Positions 26,600-35,263 of a stretch of 64,000 nucleotides of DNA are shown here, one piece after another. Position 1 is the stretch's first letter; each line of letters begins with the position of its first letter. The translations under genes and the position numbers were made by a program. Source of the stretch: Flavobacterium sp. HJ-32-4 (GTDB lineage Bacteria > Bacteroidota > Bacteroidia > Flavobacteriales > Flavobacteriaceae); contig NZ_CP092832.1 in NCBI RefSeq assembly GCF_022532105.1, forward strand, positions 2,137,001 through 2,201,000, in the 5' to 3' direction. The notes under the pieces were generated by a model. It was not told the DNA's origin and ran no database searches. It was given only the letters and a program-made list of their open reading frames with translations.

Positions 26600-27364
26600 T
26601 TGAAAGTCTATTTCCTTGGTACCGGCACCTCACAGGGTATTCCTGTCATCGGAAGCGATCATCCGGTGTGTCGAAGTGCCGATCCGCGTGATCGCCGCCT
26701 TCGTGTATCGGTCTGGATACAAGTGGAAGACGTCTCACTCGTCGTCGACTGCGGCCCCGATTTCCGGCAGCAGATGCTTACCTCAGGCTGCCACCATATC
26801 GATGCCCTTCTCTTTACCCACGAACACGCCGACCACACCGCGGGGCTCGACGATATCCGTCCCTATAACTTCCGTCAGGGCGCGATGCCGGTGTATGCCC
26901 ATCGTCGTGTGCTCGACAATCTCGAGCGCCGCTTCGACTACATCTTTGAAACGGAAAACCGGTATCCGGGTGCGCCGTCGGTCGAAACGTTTGAGATACG
27001 GTCGGGGACATCCTTCCAGGTCAAAGGGCTAGACATCCTTCCCATCGATACGCTGCACGGAGATCTTCAGGTGTTCGGGTTTCGTATCGGCGATTTTGCC
27101 TATTTGACGGATGTGAAGACCATCGAACCCCGTGAAATGGCGAAATTAGAAGGAGTAAAGGTGTTGGTCGTGAACGCCTTACGATTCGAGCCCCACGCTA
27201 CGCATTTCAACCTCGACGAAGCGTTGGCCTTCATCCGGCAGATTGCCCCCGAGCGCACCTACCTTACCCACATCAGCCACCATTTCGGTTTTCATGCCGA
27301 CGTGCAGCACATGTTGCCGGATGGCGTATTTTTGGCCTATGATAATTTAGAAATCACCTTATAA
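26600..27364 (+). CDS. Metallo-beta-lactamase-fold hydrolase (PhnP/RNase Z-like)
   Basis: 254 residues starting with a TTG: (M)KVYFLGTGTSQGIPVIGSDHPVC, the usual N-terminus of this family. Zinc motif H74-E-H76-A-D78-H79 (LLFTHEHADHTAG), with further ligands in the LPIDTLHGDLQV and TDVKT segments and a late TYLTHISHHFG. The family includes PhnP-type cyclic phosphodiesterases and uncharacterised hydrolases; the substrate here is unknown. The rare TTG start is set by the exact promoter at 26553-26582. An upstream in-frame ATG would lie before the transcription start. Confidence 0.88.
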   Translation: MKVYFLGTGTSQGIPVIGSDHPVCRSADPRDRRLRVSVWIQVEDVSLVVDCGPDFRQQMLTSGCHHIDALLFTHEHADHTAGLDDIRPYNFRQGAMPVYAHRRVLDNLERRFDYIFETENRYPGAPSVETFEIRSGTSFQVKGLDILPIDTLHGDLQVFGFRIGDFAYLTDVKTIEPREMAKLEGVKVLVVNALRFEPHATHFNLDEALAFIRQIAPERTYLTHISHHFGFHADVQHMLPDGVFLAYDNLEITL

Positions 27365-27365
27365 C

Positions 27366-27890
27366 ATGAGACGTTCGCTGTATTTATACCTGTTTATCAT
27401 TGCCGTATTGCTGAACCTGTTCACCTATATGTATTTCACCAAAATGGCGCCCGCCGGTTCATCACCAAACGCGGAATCCTCGACGGCCGATTGCAAGAAA
27501 TGGCAGGATTCAGTCACGGTGCTGTATAACAAATGGGTCGATGGTGCCTACTTTGATCTGGAAGGCAACCAGCACGCACAGGAGTATTTTGACAACCAAA
27601 CAACGCCCAATGCCCTGACGCACGATCAGGTTCCGCCGCTCGTCATTGGGAAACTACTCGATTATAACGATGCCCGCGAAGGAAACAAATACACCGGCTA
27701 CGAACCCATGGACGGGCAGAAGTTCATCATCAACAAAGCGAAAGTTCTGAACCACCGTTGGATCATCGCCGATTTCAGCAACGGCTCCATTTGGGGGGAA
27801 GCGTTGATCAAGTACTTTATAAACGACGACAAATCAGTGGATTTCGAACTGGTCGAGTCGGTTATCTATCCGAAAGAACTCGTACAGTGA
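27366..27890 (+). CDS. Conserved membrane-anchored protein of unknown function
   Basis: 174 residues with a single N-terminal membrane anchor (SLYLYLFIIAVLLNLFTYMYF) and a soluble domain of about 125 residues, presumably extracytoplasmic. NALTHDQVPPLVIGKLLDYND and KAKVLNHRWIIADFSNGSIWGEALIKYF are the most regular parts. I recognise it as a flavobacterial protein type without known function. It begins 1 bp after the upstream stop, so it is surely in one operon with the MBL-fold gene. Confidence 0.7.
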   Translation: MRRSLYLYLFIIAVLLNLFTYMYFTKMAPAGSSPNAESSTADCKKWQDSVTVLYNKWVDGAYFDLEGNQHAQEYFDNQTTPNALTHDQVPPLVIGKLLDYNDAREGNKYTGYEPMDGQKFIINKAKVLNHRWIIADFSNGSIWGEALIKYFINDDKSVDFELVESVIYPKELVQ

Positions 27891-27922
27891 ACAAAGGGGA
27901 ATCTACAGACGTCAGGGTGCGA

Positions 27923-28570
27923 CTACTTCCGCGTCCGTTCCAGCCAATCCCGCAAATCGAAGAAATTCTGGGGGGCCACACCATGTCCGACCGGATATTC
28001 ACGGTATTCATTCGTTATGCCCAATTGGTCGAGTGCGGGCTTTGCCTGACGGGCCCAGTCGACCGGAATCACCTGGTCGACACTGCCGTGTGACAGGAAA
28101 AAACGCTGGTGCTCAAATGACTGTTGTGCAAAACCTTCGGTCATGAGCGCCGTATTGAGGTAACCACTCAGCGCCGCCACCCGTCGGATTTTAGCCGGAT
28201 ACGACAGCGCCACGGCATGGCTTAGAATACTTCCCTGGCTGAAACCGATCAGCGTCACGTCGTCCGGGTCAATCGGATGCTGGGCCAGCAGTTCGTCAAG
28301 GAACGCCACGATGCGGTCACGCGAATCACGGGCTTCGTTCTCATCGGAAAACTTTTCCGGGCCCCGGTCGAAGTAGATGGTATACCACGCAAACCCGCCG
28401 TATCCAGTGGAGTAGGGTGCGCGGGCCGAAACCACAAACGCGTCTTGTGGCAATTCTCCGGCAAAAGAAAAAAGGTCTTCCTCATTGCTGCCATAGCCGT
28501 GCAACAGCAACAGCAAGGGGTTCTTTTCTTTAAGCGTAGCCGGTTTGCGGATCAGGTGGTACAGCGACAT
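27923..28570 (-). CDS. Phospholipase/carboxylesterase-family hydrolase (YpfH-like)
   Basis: 215 residues, a compact alpha/beta hydrolase: LLLLHGYGSNEEDLFSFA (oxyanion region), nucleophile S111 in GFSQG, catalytic Asp in HGSVDQVIPVDWA and His in EYPVGHGVAPQ. No signal peptide, so cytoplasmic. It is expected to cleave short acyl esters. Its ATG overlaps the upstream stop by one base. Last gene of the batA-like/pyrC/Tic20-like/esterase operon. Confidence 0.85.
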   Translation of the reverse strand: MSLYHLIRKPATLKEKNPLLLLLHGYGSNEEDLFSFAGELPQDAFVVSARAPYSTGYGGFAWYTIYFDRGPEKFSDENEARDSRDRIVAFLDELLAQHPIDPDDVTLIGFSQGSILSHAVALSYPAKIRRVAALSGYLNTALMTEGFAQQSFEHQRFFLSHGSVDQVIPVDWARQAKPALDQLGITNEYREYPVGHGVAPQNFFDLRDWLERTRK

Positions 28571-28896
28571 CAGAGGTTTTTAAAGAATTTTTGGAAAAAG
28601 GCACCCAACAACGGAACAGGCGTCATGCGTCCGGCCGCGGCCGAGAAAAGTCCGAACGACCACAGCACCCCTACGAAAATATACATCGAAGCGGTGATCA
28701 TCCAGTTGTCGAAGTTGCTCACCATCAGGCCCAGTGAGACAAATACAATCGAAAGTCCCAAGGCCTGGCGGATATGAAACGACGCGAATTTACTCCGGTC
28801 TTCACCGATGTTCATCGACAGCGCAATCAACACCCCCACAATCAGGATATACGCCATAATGGCGGCGGTTTTTCCAGAAGATTCCTTAGTGGCCAT
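28570..28896 (-). CDS. Tic20/DUF4870-like small membrane protein
   Basis: 108 residues with three or four membrane segments: AAIMAYILIVGVLIALSMN, FHIRQALGLSIVFVSLGLM, WMITASMYIFVGVLWSFGLF. The order (helix, charged ASFHIRQALGL, helix, helix) matches DUF4870/Tic20-like proteins, common in Bacteroidota and often called import component proteins. The function is unknown. It overlaps pyrC by 11 bp and the esterase by 1 bp. Confidence 0.75.
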   Translation of the reverse strand: MATKESSGKTAAIMAYILIVGVLIALSMNIGEDRSKFASFHIRQALGLSIVFVSLGLMVSNFDNWMITASMYIFVGVLWSFGLFSAAAGRMTPVPLLGAFFQKFFKNL

Positions 28897-30142
28897 TGAT
28901 CACCAGTTTTTGTTGTGCATACACGCCATACACCCGGCCCTTCATCAGTTGGTTCAGGAAGATGGCATTCTTCGATTTCGACAGTATATCCGTCGCCGAA
29001 AACACACGTTCCCCTTTGGTGGTAAACAAGGTCAGCTCGGCTTGTGCGCCCACTGCAACCGTCGGTCGTGGAAGCCCGAAGGCATTCCTTCCGTCCACCA
29101 GCTTTGCGACAATCACATCGACAGGCAGCACGTTCAACAAGGCGCCGAACGCGCTTTCGAGTCCGATGGTGCCGCTTTTGGCCAGGTCGAACTCCAGTTT
29201 CTTCAGTTCAATATCCAGCGGGTTATGGTCGGAGGTAATCATATCGATGGTACCATCCAAAACCGCTTCCACCAATGCTTTACGGTCGGCCTCCGTGCGA
29301 AGCGGAGGGGTGACTTTATAACGCGTATCGAACGAATCGAGGGCTTCATCCGTCAAAACCAAATGGTGCACCGTCACGCTACACGTCACATTCAGTCCCT
29401 TGGCCTTGGCTTCCCGTACGAGTGCCACCGAGCGGGCCGTTGACAGGGTCGGAAGGTGCAGACGTCCGCCGGTGTATTCCAGTAAAAAGAGATTGCGCGC
29501 CACCTGCAGTTCTTCGGCCAGGGCCGGAATGCCCTTCATGCCGAGCCGCGTGGCGACGATGCCTTCGTTCACAAATCCTTTTCCTTTCAGGTACGCGTCC
29601 TGGCAAAACGCGATCACCCGTCCGTCGAAATCCTGCACATATTGCAGTGCCGTTTTCAACAGGTTTGCATTGTCAAGGCTTTTGCCATAGTCGCCAAACG
29701 CTACGGCGCCCGCGCGTTGCATATCATAGAGCTCCGCCAGTTCCGCGCCTTCGCTGTTTTTGGTCAGGGCGCCGATAGGGTAGAGGCGGGTGGCCGATCC
29801 ATGGGCCTGCGTTTGCACAAACCGCACCTGCGACTGGTTGTCGATCACCGGGTAGGAGTTCGGTTGCAGCGCTACCGCCGTGAAGCCGCTGCGTGCCGCG
29901 GTGTGGAGTCCATTCGCGATGGTTTCCCGGTCTTCAAAACCCGGTTCACCAAATGAAACGCTGCTGTCGAACCATCCGGGCGACACACAGGCATTGTCGA
30001 AAGTCACCGCTTCGTTTGCCGGCGCGTCAAGTCCGGTTCCGATAGCGGTAATGGTTCCATTTTCGATGCGGATGTCGGCCGTTTGTCCGTGATGCGGCCC
30101 CGCAGGGTCAACGATCTGTACGTGGCGAAGGGTTACGTTCAT
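28886..30142 (-). CDS. pyrC: Dihydroorotase-family protein lacking the HxH zinc motif
   Basis: 418 residues, an amidohydrolase-type TIM barrel related to dihydroorotase, which closes carbamoyl-aspartate to dihydroorotate in pyrimidine synthesis. In active enzymes the N-terminal metal motif is PGFIDTHVHLREPG; here it reads PGWFDSSVSFGEPGFEDRET, so both histidines are replaced by serine. YKVTPPLRTEADRKALVEAV and SDHNPLD remain. From memory, flavobacteria carry this variant as a class, so it may use different ligands or be a non-catalytic partner of aspartate transcarbamylase. The ATG at 30142 overlaps the upstream stop by 4 bp. Confidence 0.82.
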   Translation of the reverse strand: MNVTLRHVQIVDPAGPHHGQTADIRIENGTITAIGTGLDAPANEAVTFDNACVSPGWFDSSVSFGEPGFEDRETIANGLHTAARSGFTAVALQPNSYPVIDNQSQVRFVQTQAHGSATRLYPIGALTKNSEGAELAELYDMQRAGAVAFGDYGKSLDNANLLKTALQYVQDFDGRVIAFCQDAYLKGKGFVNEGIVATRLGMKGIPALAEELQVARNLFLLEYTGGRLHLPTLSTARSVALVREAKAKGLNVTCSVTVHHLVLTDEALDSFDTRYKVTPPLRTEADRKALVEAVLDGTIDMITSDHNPLDIELKKLEFDLAKSGTIGLESAFGALLNVLPVDVIVAKLVDGRNAFGLPRPTVAVGAQAELTLFTTKGERVFSATDILSKSKNAIFLNQLMKGRVYGVYAQQKLVINGH

Positions 30143-32067
30143 GATACAAATTTTTGGATACACACTTCCGTGAGGAGAAAAAGCAGGCCGAGCGCGACAA
30201 ACCATTTCCAGATTTCATTGTCGGTGCGGTCGGTACGCAGGCGGTCGAACAGCGACTGGGCATCGTCGGCCATGATCTGGCCATCAAGTAATGCAGCGCC
30301 ATCCGTGGTGAGGTCCCCTTCCGTGCGGGGGTAGTTGAAGCCGATGTTACGCAACAGCGTCCCTTTACTGAAAACCCCAAAGTTCCCGGCTTCCTGCGGA
30401 TACGCACCGAAGGTCAGCCGTACTTTCGTATTCAGTATCTGTTGCACGGGAATGAAATCCTCGCGCTTGTTCTTCACATTTATGATATCGTCTTTCCCCA
30501 ATTCCGCTTCCGCTATAAACGGACGGTCGTCGCCGATCGTAAGCGCCGTTACACCCGCATGCCCGCCGTTCTGGGCCATATTATAAAAGGTAGGGACGAT
30601 GAGTGGTGCATTCTGGAAGTTGCCCGCTGTTTTGTCAAGGGGCGAGGCGAACACATACACCGACGACACCTCCGCAGGCAACGCCACCAGGAACGGCGTC
30701 TGGTCGTCAAAACTCAGAGCCGCCGGGGCTGCTGTCGTAATCGGGTAGGCACTCGTCACCTCTGGATATTGGAAGTTCTCGATCTTCTTTTCAAACACCG
30801 TCTGGTACAACGGGTGGTTGAACGCAATCTTCGTAATCCGTTTCTTACCCTGCACCGGCGCATTCAACTTGACCGATCCGAATTGTGACAGGAAGGTATT
30901 GAGGTTCGCAAGGTTCGCATCCGCCGCCGGAATCACCACCAGGTTCCCGCCCCGTGAAACGAAGTCCTTTAAGGTGGTTTGCAACGCCTGTGGCAACTCC
31001 CGTGGTTCGTTCAGGATGATGGCGTCCTGGTTTTCGATGCGATTGTAGTCGAGCGCGCCGACCGGTACGTTCGCGTAATCGAATTCATCTTCCGTATAAA
31101 TACGTTTCAGGAAGCCCGCTTTGGCGTCGTCGCCGAGGCTCATCACCGCCGTCCGTTTGGGTTGGGTGATGGCGAAATACAACGCGTTGTCGTAAACGAG
31201 TCCTTTGTCTTCGATTTCCACAAAACCGTTGAAGTCTTTTTTTGGGATGTTGAACCGCAGCGTCTTCTCCGACAGTTCCTTCCGCACCAGCGTTTTCGCT
31301 ACCAGGCTGCCGTTATCGAAAAGCGAGATCGGGATGTCGTGTTCGATCGTGCCCTGCGCCGACAACGCCACTTCAATCTCGTAGAAGTTGTCGAGCACCT
31401 GCGTGACGTAGACGCTGTCGACCGATACATTGCTTTTTTGCTCCGCCTCCGGCACGATGAAATATGTATTCGCGTTCTTGTCAATACTTTCAAGATCACG
31501 CTTGGTGATGCCGTGGCCGTCGGTGATGACGAGGATGTCTTTCTTATACGGACTGTGGTGCGCTTTTACCCGCGCCATCATCGCCTCAAGGCTGAACGGC
31601 AGGGCCGAGTAGTGCAGTTGCTGCAGGTCGCGGCGGATCGAACGGATGTCGGTATTCCAATAGTCGTCTGTGTTGGTCAGCAGCGAAAACGACTGGTCTT
31701 CGGGCGTGTGGGCCAGTAGGTCTTCGACAGCGCGGCGCATCAGTTCGCCTTTTTGCCCTTTGGCCTGCATCGAATACGAATTATCGAGGAGGATGAACAG
31801 CTCGTTTGTGCTGGTGTTCTTTTCCTTCGCCTCAAAAAACGGTTGGGCAAAGGCGAAGACCACAGCCGCCAACAACAGACAGCGGGTCGCCAGCAACAGC
31901 CATTTCTTTAGTTGCGAACTCTTCCGGGTTTGTACCGACAGTTGTTGTAAAAAGCGCACATTCGTGAAATATTCTTTTCGAAACCGGCGCAACTGGAAGA
32001 GGTGCACCAGGATGGGGATGAGCAGCAGGAAAAGAAAGTAAAGTATCTCAGGATGTTTGAAATGCAC
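30139..32067 (-). CDS. BatA-domain / VWA membrane protein
   Basis: 642 residues. The N-terminus is the BatA double-helix domain: VHFKHPEILYFLFLLLIPILVHLFQLRRFRKEYFTNVRFL, then a second helix (WLLLATRCLLLAAVVFAFAQPFF). A VWA domain follows with MIDAS FILLDNSYSM (DxSxS), and a C-terminal helix (WFVALGLLFLLTEVCI). The start is a GTG at 32067, which reproduces the conserved beginning M-x-FKHPEIL; a 210-codon extension upstream would cross the divergent lactonase promoter. BatA-type proteins are linked to aerotolerance and MoxR chaperones, but no moxR gene is in view. First gene of a four-gene operon. Confidence 0.85.
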   Translation of the reverse strand: MHFKHPEILYFLFLLLIPILVHLFQLRRFRKEYFTNVRFLQQLSVQTRKSSQLKKWLLLATRCLLLAAVVFAFAQPFFEAKEKNTSTNELFILLDNSYSMQAKGQKGELMRRAVEDLLAHTPEDQSFSLLTNTDDYWNTDIRSIRRDLQQLHYSALPFSLEAMMARVKAHHSPYKKDILVITDGHGITKRDLESIDKNANTYFIVPEAEQKSNVSVDSVYVTQVLDNFYEIEVALSAQGTIEHDIPISLFDNGSLVAKTLVRKELSEKTLRFNIPKKDFNGFVEIEDKGLVYDNALYFAITQPKRTAVMSLGDDAKAGFLKRIYTEDEFDYANVPVGALDYNRIENQDAIILNEPRELPQALQTTLKDFVSRGGNLVVIPAADANLANLNTFLSQFGSVKLNAPVQGKKRITKIAFNHPLYQTVFEKKIENFQYPEVTSAYPITTAAPAALSFDDQTPFLVALPAEVSSVYVFASPLDKTAGNFQNAPLIVPTFYNMAQNGGHAGVTALTIGDDRPFIAEAELGKDDIINVKNKREDFIPVQQILNTKVRLTFGAYPQEAGNFGVFSKGTLLRNIGFNYPRTEGDLTTDGAALLDGQIMADDAQSLFDRLRTDRTDNEIWKWFVALGLLFLLTEVCIQKFVS

Positions 32068-32123
32068 TTTGGTGGATTTTAGTCCTGCATCCGATAACGG
32101 ACACCGGACGTTGGGTAGCGTAC

Positions 32124-32140
32124 TAAATTTGTCAAAAATA
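32124..32140. promoter_or_regulatory. Back-to-back -7 boxes between batA-like gene and lactonase
   Basis: TAAATTTG (plus strand, 32124-32131) and TATTTTTG (minus strand, 32140-32133) are both perfect TAnnTTTG boxes, adjacent and divergent. The first is suited to the lactonase (ATG 32197), the second to the batA-like operon (GTG 32067). -33 elements are not clear for either. Confidence 0.45.
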
Positions 32141-32196
32141 CTACTTTTTTCTTTTTTTCTTGCCGTAAATTCGGGCCGTGAAACCGAGAATTCATC

Positions 32197-33300
32197 ATGA
32201 AACGACGTATCTTCTTCGCCCTTTTTGCCGCTGTTTCCACCCTGACAGCCTCCGCCCAGAAAATCACCCTCCTGGTAGGCACCTATACCAACGAATGCAA
32301 CAGCAACGGTATCTATGCATATGACTATTATACCACCAGCGGCACGGCCGTAGAGCGCTCGTCGACACAAGGCGTGGTGAACCCGAGTTTCCTCACGTAT
32401 GATCCCGCCGGTTTCGTGTATGCTGTCAACGAAAACGGCGCCGACAGCAAGGCCAGCGCCTTCACGTTTGACAAGTCGACGGCGGCTTTTCGTTTCCTGG
32501 GGAGCCAGCCCACCAACGGAGCCGATCCGTGTTATATCCTGGCCGACGACAAAAACGTCATCACAGCCAATTACTCCGGCGGCAGCCTTACCGTCTTCCG
32601 TCGCAATCCTGATGGGAGTTTGTCGGCACCGGCACAGGTGATCCCGCACCGTGGTCGTGGCACCAACCCGCAGCGTCAGGAAAAGTCGCACATCCACCAG
32701 GTGCAGTTCACACCCGATCGCAAATATGTAGTGGTGAACGACCTCGGCACCGACCAGATCTATCTCTATCGTTATTATCCTGTGGCCGAAAAAGGCATCC
32801 TAATGCTGCAGGAAGCGATTCCGGTGAAACCCGGTTCCGGCCCGCGGCACCTGGCGTTCAGTCCGAAAGGCGAATTCGCCTATTTGCTACAGGAACTCGA
32901 CGGCACCATCACCACGTTTAGCTATCGTAACGGCGTATTCAAACGCCTGCGTGAAGATTCAGTAGTTCCGACTGGATTTACCGGGCAGATTGGCGCGGCT
33001 GACATCCATGTGTCGCCAGACGGACGTTACCTTTATGCCACCAACCGCGGTTCGGCGAACGATATTTCGATTTATGCATTGGGACCCGACGGACTGCCGC
33101 AGTTCCGGAAACGGATTCCCACCAAAGGGGAAGGACCGCGCAACTTTGCGTTTGACCCGAGTGGGAACTTCCTGTTGGTCGCCAACCAAAAAACAAGCAA
33201 CATCACCGTGTTCAAGGTCGACCGCATTTCAGGCGACCTGACCGACACCGGCAACACCATCAAGGTCTGCTCACCGGTGTGTTTGGTGTTCGTGCCGTAA
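32197..33300 (+). CDS. Exported lactonase-family beta-propeller (6-phosphogluconolactonase-like)
   Basis: 367 residues. A signal peptide (MKRRIFFALFAAVSTLTASAQ) is followed by a seven-bladed lactonase propeller (Pgl/YbhE type): LLVGTYTNECNSNGIYAYDYY, RHLAFSPKGEFAYLLQELDGTITTFSY, IHVSPDGRYLYATNRGSANDISIYAL, GPRNFAFDPSGNFLLVANQKTSNITVF. Cytoplasmic relatives hydrolyse 6-phosphogluconolactone; this exported form more likely acts on other lactones, or only has the fold. It converges on the helicase gene with an 8-bp gap. Confidence 0.9.
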   Translation: MKRRIFFALFAAVSTLTASAQKITLLVGTYTNECNSNGIYAYDYYTTSGTAVERSSTQGVVNPSFLTYDPAGFVYAVNENGADSKASAFTFDKSTAAFRFLGSQPTNGADPCYILADDKNVITANYSGGSLTVFRRNPDGSLSAPAQVIPHRGRGTNPQRQEKSHIHQVQFTPDRKYVVVNDLGTDQIYLYRYYPVAEKGILMLQEAIPVKPGSGPRHLAFSPKGEFAYLLQELDGTITTFSYRNGVFKRLREDSVVPTGFTGQIGAADIHVSPDGRYLYATNRGSANDISIYALGPDGLPQFRKRIPTKGEGPRNFAFDPSGNFLLVANQKTSNITVFKVDRISGDLTDTGNTIKVCSPVCLVFVP

Positions 33301-33308
33301 ACGACACT

Positions 33309-34652
33309 TTATTTTTTCTTCTTTTTCGCCGCCCGGGCTTTCAGTAGTCCGCGGTTGACCGATCCGGTTTTTTTCTTGGTTTTGCCCGGTCCGCCCAGGT
33401 TCACCTTTTTGTTGTGGGTGGCTTTTTCGTGGAAGGCCGTCCCGCTGTCTTCCGAACGTGCCTTCTTCGACAAATTCTTGATTTTCTGCCGCTCCTTTTC
33501 AAACGGCATCAGCTTGTCGGATACTTCCACGGCCTCCGGTAGCGGGGTCGTTGGGATTTCTTTGTCCATCAGCATTTCCGCCTCGATCTTCGCTTCTTCT
33601 TCCTTAGGGGTAAAGAACGAGATCGCCACACCTTCCGCCTGCGCACGCCCCGTACGGCCGATGCGGTGGATATACAGCTCGGGTGTTTCGGGGATGTCGA
33701 AGTTGAGTACGTGGGTAATGGCCGGAATATCGAGTCCGCGCGACATCACGTCGGTGGTGATGATGCCCCGGATGTCGCCGTTTCGGAAATCCGCCATGGT
33801 GTTCAGGCGGTAGTTCTGCGATTTATTCGAGTGGATCAGGCCGAATTGTCCGGGGAACTGTTCCTCCAGCCGTTCGTGCAGCAAATCGGCGATGCGTTTG
33901 TTGTTGAGGAAGACCAGCAGGCGCGTCATATCCGGTTCGGTTTCGAGCAGATGCGCGAGCAGGGCGATTTTGGTATTGAAGTTCGGCACGGCATACATCA
34001 CCTGCCGGATGCTTTCAAGGGGCGTGCCCGAAGGCGCGAGGCTGACTTCTTCTGGGAAATCGAAGTACTCGTCGAGCATCTCGTCGACTTCTTCAGTCAT
34101 GGTGGCCGAGAAGAGGATGTTCTGTCGTTTTGGACGCATCATCGTCAGGATCGACGTCAGTTGCGGACGGAAGCCCAGGTTGAGCATTTCGTCGAACTCG
34201 TCTATGACCAGCTTGGCCGTTTCGTCAAAGCGGATGACGTTGTCAAGGGCGAGGTCCATGACGCGGCCGGGGGTGCCGACCAATAGGTCAACGCCTTCGT
34301 AGACCGCGGTTTTCTGGGTGTTGATGTTCACGCCTCCGTAGATGCCGAGGATGCGCACCGACATATACTTCGCCAGTTTGGCGGCTTCGTCGGCCACCTG
34401 CACCACGAGTTCGCGGGTGGGTACCAGGATGACGATCTTGGGCGTATGGGTGGGCGTGAAGCGGTATTGCTTGAGAAGGGGCAACAGATAGGCAAAGGTT
34501 TTTCCGGTGCCGGTTTGGGCGATGCCCATGACGTCGCGCCCCGACATAACTACCGGAAACGCGCGCTCCTGTATGGGAGTGGGTTGGGAAAGTCCGAGTT
34601 CATCAACGGCTTTCTGCAGCGACTTGGGAAGGGCAAACGATTCGAAGGACAT
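33309..34652 (-). CDS. DEAD-box RNA helicase (RhlE-like)
   Basis: 447 residues with all helicase motifs: Q motif (FALPKSLQKAVDELGLSQPTPIQERAFP), Walker A AQTGTGKT, PTRELVVQV, GTPGRVMDLAL, motif II reading DEFD instead of DEAD (LVIDEFDEMLNLGF), SAT in FSATMTEEV, and HRIGRTGR. The C-terminal 70 residues are Lys-rich (KKKTGSVNRGLLKARAAKKKKK), fitting an RNA-binding tail. It unwinds RNA in ribosome assembly or decay, often cold-related. The DEFD substitution keeps both acidic residues. Confidence 0.92.
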   Translation of the reverse strand: MSFESFALPKSLQKAVDELGLSQPTPIQERAFPVVMSGRDVMGIAQTGTGKTFAYLLPLLKQYRFTPTHTPKIVILVPTRELVVQVADEAAKLAKYMSVRILGIYGGVNINTQKTAVYEGVDLLVGTPGRVMDLALDNVIRFDETAKLVIDEFDEMLNLGFRPQLTSILTMMRPKRQNILFSATMTEEVDEMLDEYFDFPEEVSLAPSGTPLESIRQVMYAVPNFNTKIALLAHLLETEPDMTRLLVFLNNKRIADLLHERLEEQFPGQFGLIHSNKSQNYRLNTMADFRNGDIRGIITTDVMSRGLDIPAITHVLNFDIPETPELYIHRIGRTGRAQAEGVAISFFTPKEEEAKIEAEMLMDKEIPTTPLPEAVEVSDKLMPFEKERQKIKNLSKKARSEDSGTAFHEKATHNKKVNLGGPGKTKKKTGSVNRGLLKARAAKKKKK

Positions 34653-34666
34653 AAGGGAAATTTGGG

Positions 34667-34674
34667 CAAAGATA
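34667..34674 (-). promoter_or_regulatory. -7 box of the DEAD-box helicase gene
   Basis: The minus strand reads TATCTTTG, a perfect TAnnTTTG, 15 bp before the ATG. A TTG lies about 22 bp further upstream, inside the AATTAGC repeat array that borders the gene. Confidence 0.6.
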
Positions 34675-35085
34675 GGGAGTTAATTAGCGAATTAGCCAAT
34701 TAGCGAATTAGCGAATGGGTGGCTGGGACTTTTGTTCTAGGGGTTGAAGCTAGGTCGGAAGAAGGGAATTAGATAATTAGACAATTAGAAAATTAGATAA
34801 TGGGGTGGAGAGGTGGCGGGGACTTGTGTTCTAAGGGTTGAAGTTGGGTGGGAAGAGGGAATTAGATAATTAGCGAATTAGCGAATGAGTCAATTAGCGA
34901 ATGGGTAACTGGGACTTATGTTCTAAGGGTTGGAGCTGGGTCGGGAGAAGGAATTAGATAATTAGAAAATTAGAAAATGAGATAATGGGGTGGAGAGGTA
35001 GCTGGAACTTATGGTCTAGGGGTTGAAGCTGGGTCGGAAGAGGGGAATTAGACAATTAGAAAATGAGATAATGGTGCTTCTAGCG
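34675..35085. repeat. About 93-bp tandem repeat, four full copies plus a partial one
   Basis: Units start near 34680, 34767, 34860, 34952 and 35046 (periods 93, 92, 94). Each unit has two halves: a run of 8-9 bp words (AATTAGCG, AATTAGAT, AATTAGAA) and a conserved half reading GGGACTTATGTTCTAAGGGTTG followed by AAGCTGGGTCGGAAGAGGG with small changes. Copies diverge mostly in the short-word half. No coding frame. From 35086 to 35263 I see nothing recognisable. Confidence 0.8.
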
Positions 35086-35263
35086 GGGAGTGGCTTCTTT
35101 GGAGGGACGTGGGGGAGGTGCAAGCCCGATTGAGAAAGGGGTTATGGAGAGGCAGCCTGACAGCGGATGCGCAAATGACGCTTCGGGTGAATAGCCTCTA
35201 CCAAGAGACGTGATGGGAGGCCCCACCGAATATAGAAAGGTGTTCGTATGGTAGTCCGCCAAT

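Noticed and set aside
30139..32697. 852-codon reading of the BatA-like gene
   Set aside because: The first 210 codons cross the divergent promoter and the lactonase gene; the conserved N-terminus begins at the GTG 32067.
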